A program made the translations under genes and the position numbers. The notes below the pieces were generated by a model. That model was not told where the DNA came from. It searched no databases and worked only from the letters and a program-made list of their open reading frames with translations. From assembly GCA_963845285.1 (NCBI GenBank), contig CAWJRO010000013.1, positions 1-64,000 of the forward strand: 64,000 bases of DNA, in the 5' to 3' direction. This DNA is from Methanobacterium_C sp963845285 (GTDB taxonomy: Archaea > Methanobacteriota > Methanobacteria > Methanobacteriales > Methanobacteriaceae). Shown here piece by piece: positions 58,739-64,000 of this stretch (position 1 is the first letter of the stretch; each line of letters begins with the position of its first letter).

Positions 58739-60288
58739 AATGAACCACCGTTTTTACTTTTTTTTGTATCGTAGATCAACCTTGAAATATCCTCGGTTGT
58801 TATCATACCCTTCACATTGTTTTCTTTGTCGATAATGGGGAGCCCTGAAATTTCATACTTATCAATACGTCTTGCAACGATATCAACAGGCTCATCTTCA
58901 CGGGCTATTATTACCTTACGGGTCATAACATCTGATAATTTCTTTTTACCCTTAGCAACAGCGTTTGCTATGTCCCAAGAGGTCACTATCCCCAGGAGTT
59001 TTCCATTCCTGTCTACAACTGGAAGATGGTTTACACTGTTGTCAACCAGTTTCTTTGCAACCGCATCAACTTCATCAGTTGGATAAACTGTTATAGCGGG
59101 TTTAATTTTAATATTTTTCACAAGAATTGAAGGTTTTTTAATTTCCAATGGTTTTACACTGAATCCTTCAGATGGTAACTTTGAAACTGGAGTTGTAAGA
59201 TAAAACTCACCATTATCTATCCAATTTTTAAGCTCTCCTGCAATCTCAACCGACTTTTTATAGGATGATAATGGTGATGTTGGAACTTCAACACCATTAA
59301 TTTCAATATGTCCAGTTCTAAGTTCTTTATAATTGGTTTTCAGTATTGTGGGACGACTTCGTTTTGGTACCCCGTAATCAACAACATGGCAAACGATTTC
59401 TTCATCACTTATAGCAGTTCTTCGGGCTATCTCTTCGTTAAGTACAGGTATTGGAACGCCTAATCCCACAAAAAGTGTTGAACCGTATTTGGGCATGGTT
59501 GCACCGCGCACATAGTCGGAGCTCATTTTCTTCATGTTTCCCTTGAGCATGAGCGTACCGGCCCCATCAACAGGAACTCCATTTTCACGTTCAACGTCGG
59601 TGCTGTGCTGTGTTCCTTCTCCTATTATGTAACCTTGAGCTCCACAGAGGAATATTCGAGTGCCTAACCCTATGGTTTCAAAGTAAGGGTCGTTTAAAAG
59701 TGGGCTGAGCTCACCAGCACTTGAATAACTCACGTTCCCCATTTTAGGCAGTAGTGTACCCATGTAAGTGTAAAGTGTTTCTTCAGTGGAGTTGGTTGCT
59801 GCAGCATAGTTTTGGTAACTGTTTCTTGGGTTTAGCATAACGGTCTGGTTCAGTTTTTCAATGTTTATACTGGTTTTTACCTCTTTGAGTGGATAACAGT
59901 CTGTTCCATAGGATTCTGCAATGAGTTGTATGTCTTTACCCCTTATGAGATCCTCTATCACATGAGCTCCACCATAGTCAAAGGCTATGTCTGGATTCCT
60001 GTTTGGCTGGCCTGCCCCTATGTAAGCATCGACAGCAGCAAGCCCAGAATAAGCTTCAACACCGTTTAAATAAGTTTTTGCCATCTTTATTGGCGGATCT
60101 GAATGTCCAAAGTTTAGGAAAGCTCCTGAAGAGCACATGGCACCAAATGTACCCGTTGTTACAACATCAACCTCACTAGCAGCTTTTTCTGCACCATTCT
60201 CCCTTACAATTTGGGTCATCTCAGCGGCTGTTACAACAACCACATCTCCATCTTTGATCTTCTGGTTTATTTCTTTTATGGTCTTCAT
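58735..60288 (-). CDS. DUF39 L-aspartate semialdehyde sulfurtransferase with CBS pair (homocysteine biosynthesis)
   Basis: A 517-residue protein. Residues 1-380 are the DUF39 catalytic domain (GTFGAMCSSGAFLNFGHSDP with its Cys, FLCGAQGYIIGEGTQHSTD); the last 130 residues are two CBS motifs (VDNSVNHLPVVDRNGKLLGI and RRIDKYEISGLPIIDKEN). The family inserts sulfur to form homocysteine from aspartate semialdehyde, feeding Met and SAM. ATG 60288 follows a weak AAGACCA-like site. The ferredoxin gene follows with a 4-base overlap. Confidence 0.93.
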   Translation of the reverse strand: MKTIKEINQKIKDGDVVVVTAAEMTQIVRENGAEKAASEVDVVTTGTFGAMCSSGAFLNFGHSDPPIKMAKTYLNGVEAYSGLAAVDAYIGAGQPNRNPDIAFDYGGAHVIEDLIRGKDIQLIAESYGTDCYPLKEVKTSINIEKLNQTVMLNPRNSYQNYAAATNSTEETLYTYMGTLLPKMGNVSYSSAGELSPLLNDPYFETIGLGTRIFLCGAQGYIIGEGTQHSTDVERENGVPVDGAGTLMLKGNMKKMSSDYVRGATMPKYGSTLFVGLGVPIPVLNEEIARRTAISDEEIVCHVVDYGVPKRSRPTILKTNYKELRTGHIEINGVEVPTSPLSSYKKSVEIAGELKNWIDNGEFYLTTPVSKLPSEGFSVKPLEIKKPSILVKNIKIKPAITVYPTDEVDAVAKKLVDNSVNHLPVVDRNGKLLGIVTSWDIANAVAKGKKKLSDVMTRKVIIAREDEPVDIVARRIDKYEISGLPIIDKENNVKGMITTEDISRLIYDTKKSKNGGSL

Positions 60289-60736
60289 TTATTCACCCAG
60301 CGTTGCTATGTGTTATTCAATAAAATCAATCCAAATAAATGCTTGTATAAATCATTAAGCTAGTGATTTATTAGGCTATAGATCTAATGATTTATTAGGT
60401 TATACTTGTTATTAAATCATAGATTATCTAAACCTAAATGAAAAAATGAGGATTATTTTATTGGGATGATCTGAAAAATAAAAAAGATATGTAATAGGAT
60501 TTAATTCATGTTTAATTTTCTTTATCTCTTATTCTACATACCTTAATTCATTTCGCAGCCTTTTGGACCTCAACAAAAGTGTTGTCTGTCAAATTGAATT
60601 AGCACCTTTTCACTTTTGGTAATTAGGACTCTATGAAATATTGCATATTTTATTTACTTTTTCTTGATATAGTTAGCTGAGCCAAACTTAGGATAATGAA
60701 GTAGATACCAATTCCTGCGGTTATATAAACTCTGTT
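60289..60736. other. intergenic region, promoter of the homocysteine operon
   Basis: About 450 AT-rich bases. The phrase TGATTTATTAGGCTATA occurs twice with one change near 60364-60402. No gene is seen; a TATA-like ATTTATATTTA would sit close to the DUF39 gene. Confidence 0.5.
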
Positions 60737-61657
60737 TTAAAGGGGTTCCACTCCTATTAATTTAGTGTGTGTCATATAGGCTGCTTCACTGTACCATTTA
60801 GGATAACAGGTTATTAAGGTTAGTTCAGCATTTCCTCCAGGAAATTGTATGGGATTTGTTTCGTAATCCCATTTAATATCGCCGTTGCTTGTTACTTGAT
60901 AAACATATTTCTTCTGGGTTATAAAATCATTTATTATTACTTGGTCTCCTATTTTAAGCTGATCAATTTTGTCAAATGGTGCGGAGTATTTGGTGTGGTG
61001 TCCATATATTCCAACTGTACCCTTTTCACCAGGATAGAAACTTGATGTGTGATAAACATCATTATATGCATTTAATGTGTCTGTATGTATGTTCCAAGTC
61101 TCTCCTAAAGTGGGAAGTGATAAAGTCCCGATTATGTTTGTGTTTTCAGTTGTGGAATTTTTAATGGTTATACTTTTGACCACAGCGTCTAAATCTTTAC
61201 TATCAGATGAGTTTGTGGGGCTGGTGAGAATGAAGCTGTAAAGTGCTCCATTTTCTTCAGCCCATACTTCTGTTCTCGTGAGAGAAGTGCCGTTTTGATT
61301 TATTTTATAAACATTTTCATGGGCTTTGGTTCCATTCAGATTGAGAACAGTGTGAGATTCAAATTTAAATCCCGATTGTTTTGCTGCAGTTGATTTGACA
61401 GTAAAATTCTCTGGAGGAGTGTAATTGATAGGTATAGCCAATTTATTAACTGTTAAATTTGAACCTGATGAGGGATCCTTGAATGCAACTATTTCAGGTG
61501 CACTTGTTCCATTAACAATTTGCCAGTTTTGTGGATAATTAAATGAGATATCATTGTCGTTATAATGGTTAGTTTTAATTTGATCTCCTGCAAAAGCTAC
61601 TGCAAGAATAATAATCACACAGGGAATAGTTAAATATAGATATTTAATTTTTGTCAA
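60737..61657 (-). CDS. exported PsbP-like plus class E sortase-like protein
   Basis: A 306-residue surface protein: an N-terminal signal anchor (LYLTIPCVIIILAVAFAG), a PsbP-like domain (about 30-175; DISFNYPQNWQIVNG) and a C-terminal sortase domain (about 180-306) with GIYGHHTKYSAPFDKIDQLK (catalytic His) and LTLITCYPKW (catalytic Cys). The Arg expected after the Cys in class E sortases is not obvious; AAYMTHTKLIG stands there. Sortases attach surface proteins to the wall, here presumably pseudomurein. It is monocistronic. Confidence 0.85.
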   Translation of the reverse strand: MTKIKYLYLTIPCVIIILAVAFAGDQIKTNHYNDNDISFNYPQNWQIVNGTSAPEIVAFKDPSSGSNLTVNKLAIPINYTPPENFTVKSTAAKQSGFKFESHTVLNLNGTKAHENVYKINQNGTSLTRTEVWAEENGALYSFILTSPTNSSDSKDLDAVVKSITIKNSTTENTNIIGTLSLPTLGETWNIHTDTLNAYNDVYHTSSFYPGEKGTVGIYGHHTKYSAPFDKIDQLKIGDQVIINDFITQKKYVYQVTSNGDIKWDYETNPIQFPGGNAELTLITCYPKWYSEAAYMTHTKLIGVEPL

Positions 61658-62126
61658 GAAGATGTCCTCACGTTATATTTTATATTATTATTATTTATTT
61701 TATTAATTATTACTACTAATTTTGTTAATTTGCGAATTTAGTTTTGTTAATTTGCGAATTTAGTGTAAAATCTTCATTTTCATTATATCTAATAAATTCT
61801 TTGTGGTGAACTGGGTGGTATACTAAAAAAATAGATTACACATAACAAAAAATTTATTATTAATAAATTGGAACAATTAAATTAATACGGGGTTGTCAAT
61901 ATGGGGTTGTCTAATAATTCAAAATTTGGAAATTGTATTAGATTCATTCACAATTTATATCAAAATATTGGAAATTGTATTAGATTTATTTCACAAGTAT
62001 ACTCTTTTTTATTTAACCCAAAAAATATACCCTAAAAAGACATATAATTAAATCAGTACTTAAAATATTAAAATATAACACTGTTGTTTTAAAGTTTATG
62101 AAAATGGGGGTCTAAATATAGCATAT
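61658..62126. other. intergenic region with small tandem repeats
   Basis: A 22-bp unit (TTTTGTTAATTTGCGAATTT AG) is repeated perfectly at 61720-61763. Near 61928 and 61967 a second phrase TTGGAAATTGTATTAGATT occurs twice. GGGGTTGTCTAATAATTCAA at about 61913 resembles one end of MITE-1/IS A and may be a solo remnant. No gene is seen. Confidence 0.7.
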
Positions 62127-63503
62127 GTGACTGAAGATCAGTTAGATCTAGATTTACTCAAAAGAACAATTAATTCTCTTGAAAAAAGAGCAGATTATAC
62201 GGATATAAGAGTTAATGAGAGTTATAACACTGCAATAATCATGAAAGACAGCAAGATCCAGGAGATAAGATCAGGTTCGGATCTTGGGGGCTGCATCCGT
62301 GTGCTTAAAGGTGGAGCATGGGGTTTTGCCTTTACAAACCAGATATCAAAGATAGATGAAGCAGCAGAATCTGCACTGAAACTTGCAAATTCGCTACAAA
62401 GTGATGTAAAACTTTCAGATGCACAGCCTGAAGTTGATAATGTGAAATGTAGGGCAAAACTCAAACCCTCCGATGTATCCATGGATGAAAAGAAAGAGAT
62501 AATGTCTGAGGCCGACAGCGCAGCAAAACTTCCAAAAATTGTGAGTACAACTGTAAACTACGTTGACACAGAAGGAACAACAACCTTCCTAAACTCAGAA
62601 GGTTCATTCCTCACAATTGAAGAATCAAGGGTTGCAATGTTTTTAAATGCCGTAGCATCAGATGAAGGCATCATCCAGTTTGGACACAAAAGTATAGGTG
62701 GAGCAAAGGGTTTCGAGGCTGTAAAAAATGAAGACATAGAAAAATTCGGAAGAACTGCCGCTTCAAAAGCCGTAAGACTCCTGAAAGCAAATTCACCACC
62801 ATCTGGAAGATTCCCTGTTGTTATGGACTCTGAACTTACTGGAGTGTTTATCCACGAGGCACTGGGTCATGCTACAGAAGCAGATTTAATCCTGCAAAAT
62901 GATTCCATACTTAAAGGTAAAATGGGTACTCAAATAGGTTCTAAACTTGTTACAATTGTAGATGATGCGAGTATGGATGCATTTGGATATTATCCTTACG
63001 ATGCTGAGGGTGTGAAGACGCGTGAGAATGTTCTTGTGAAAGATGGAACTTTGGTTTCCCTTATGAGCTCAAGGGAAACAGCATCAAAACTTGGAATCAC
63101 ACCATCTGGAAATGCCAGATCTGCTGTTGGGGATCAACCAATAGTCCGAATGAGTAATACTTACCTGAAACCCGGTGATCAAACATTCGATGAATTGGTG
63201 GAAGATATGAAAGATGGAATATATCTTAAAGGTTCAAGGGGCGGCCAGGTTGATACTGGAAAAGGAATATTCCAGTTCAACGCTGCAGAATCATTCATGA
63301 TAAAAAACGGTGAGGTTAAAGAACCATTGCGGGATGTATCTTTATCTGGAAATATTCTGGAGATGTTGAACCATGTAGATGCTGTGGGATCAGATTTCAA
63401 GTTGGGTGTTGGTTTCTGTGGAAAATCAGGGCAGACTGTGCCTGTTGGGGATGGAGGACCCCATGTTAGGGTTACAAATGCAATGGTTGGAGGAGCAATG
63501 TAA
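62127..63503 (+). CDS. tldD: TldD-family metalloprotease
   Basis: A 458-residue protein of the TldD/PmbA family, zinc proteases that cleave unfolded peptides, with HEALGHATEADLI (His243-x3-His type HExxxH) as the zinc motif and GDGGPHVRVTNAMVGG at the end. The family usually works as a TldD/TldE pair, but no TldE gene is within the window. It starts at GTG 62127; a GGGGGTC site lies 15 bases upstream, rather far, so the exact start is unsure. The AMMECR1 gene overlaps its stop. Confidence 0.9.
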   Translation: MTEDQLDLDLLKRTINSLEKRADYTDIRVNESYNTAIIMKDSKIQEIRSGSDLGGCIRVLKGGAWGFAFTNQISKIDEAAESALKLANSLQSDVKLSDAQPEVDNVKCRAKLKPSDVSMDEKKEIMSEADSAAKLPKIVSTTVNYVDTEGTTTFLNSEGSFLTIEESRVAMFLNAVASDEGIIQFGHKSIGGAKGFEAVKNEDIEKFGRTAASKAVRLLKANSPPSGRFPVVMDSELTGVFIHEALGHATEADLILQNDSILKGKMGTQIGSKLVTIVDDASMDAFGYYPYDAEGVKTRENVLVKDGTLVSLMSSRETASKLGITPSGNARSAVGDQPIVRMSNTYLKPGDQTFDELVEDMKDGIYLKGSRGGQVDTGKGIFQFNAAESFMIKNGEVKEPLRDVSLSGNILEMLNHVDAVGSDFKLGVGFCGKSGQTVPVGDGGPHVRVTNAMVGGAM

Positions 63504-64000
63504 TGAATGATGAAAAAAGCAATGTAATGAATGGTGAAAAACTATCTGAGGAAAATGGGGAGTTCCTGGTTAAACTTGCAAGGGAAGCTATAACAAGTTA
63601 TTTAGTGGAAAAAAGAGTTCTAGAAGTTCCTAAAGATGTTGATCATCTATTGAAAGAGGAGATGGGTGTTTTTGTAACCTTAACTTGTGCTGGAGATCTC
63701 AGGGGCTGTATAGGGTATCCCGAACCTGTTATGCCCCTTGTAAATGCAGTTATAGATGCTGCAATATCTGCAGCAACTAGGGATCCTCGCTTTCCATCTT
63801 TAAGGGCAGATGAATTGGATGATATCCATGTTGAGGTGAGTGTTTTAACCAAACCTGAGCTTATAACAGTTGAAAAACCTTCAGAATACGTAGGTAAAGT
63901 TAATATAGGCGAAGATGGTCTTATAGTTGAAAGAGGGCCCTACAGGGGACTTCTTCTTCCTCAAGTGGCTACTGAGTGGCACTGGAATGCTGAGGAGTTT
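63503..64000 (+). CDS. AMMECR1-domain protein (cut by window end)
   Basis: A partial gene: 166 codons are present and the frame is still open at base 64000. It overlaps the tldD stop (TAATG). The hallmark CAGDLRGCIGYPEP (LRGCIG) and TRDPRFPSLRADELDDIHVE are those of the AMMECR1 family, whose function is unknown but which is often linked to radical SAM partners. Co-transcription with tldD is very likely. Confidence 0.92.
   Translation, partial: MNDEKSNVMNGEKLSEENGEFLVKLAREAITSYLVEKRVLEVPKDVDHLLKEEMGVFVTLTCAGDLRGCIGYPEPVMPLVNAVIDAAISAATRDPRFPSLRADELDDIHVEVSVLTKPELITVEKPSEYVGKVNIGEDGLIVERGPYRGLLLPQVATEWHWNAEEF

Overview
The window looks like a chromosomal piece of a Methanobacterium-type methanogen (Methanobacteriales). 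It is AT-rich, with purine-rich ribosome binding sites. It carries archaeal hallmark genes: an Alba chromatin protein, deoxyhypusine synthase, archaeosine synthase ArcS, geranylgeranyl-lipid reductase, an archaeal-type adenylate kinase, the DUF39/NIL-ferredoxin homocysteine pathway, and a CbiMNQO metal importer. Secreted peptidoglycan-binding-type proteins fit a pseudomurein wall. The genus is an inference from gene content; no 16S gene is present.

Layout. 0.5-2.7 kb: tRNA-Ile, adenylate kinase, a MIP18-family protein and ArcS; both enzymes carry an apparent single-base frameshift. 3.2-8.2 kb: a 1676-residue DUF4011/superfamily 1 helicase/PD-(D/E)XK nuclease, a likely stand-alone defence protein. 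8.6-11.8 kb: a PAS histidine kinase and a rubredoxin-ThDP enzyme fusion. 11.9-23.6 kb: a UbiA-like protein, two different IS1182-type insertion sequences, the lipid reductase/ferredoxin pair between two copies of a 130-bp inverted-repeat element, a peptide-modifying-type radical SAM enzyme and two flavoproteins. 23.7-37.3 kb: mostly small, secreted, membrane and redox genes with many mobile remnants, two small Cys-rich genes with in-frame UGA where Cys is expected, a decayed UbiA gene, and exoD between two inverted MITEs.

37.3-47 kb is the accessory island. A GC-rich, bacterial-looking katG and a small membrane-protein gene lie between two directly repeated integrase 3' ends. Next comes a large protein with a nuclease-like core, then a three-gene minus-strand cluster: pentapeptide-repeat ion-channel-like protein, TIR-domain protein, and a protein with features of a nucleotide-cyclase palm domain. 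This cluster is the best candidate here for an undescribed, probably anti-viral, signalling system. Sensor, nucleotide signal, NAD+-cleaving TIR and membrane pore would fit together, but this is inference from domains and order.

47.2-64 kb is housekeeping: an HTH-CBS regulator, deoxyhypusine synthase, pyrF, a cobalt/nickel transport block (cbiM, cbiN, cbiQ, cbiO, a NicO-type permease and a second near-duplicate cbiO), a DUF362 ferredoxin protein, the homocysteine-forming pair, a PsbP-like/sortase protein, tldD and an AMMECR1 gene cut by the window end.

Three MITE-like families are dispersed through the window. The first shares its ends with the IS1182-type element at 21.4-23.2 kb, which probably mobilises it. 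Several frameshifts fall in short homopolymers, so some apparent pseudogenes may be sequencing errors.
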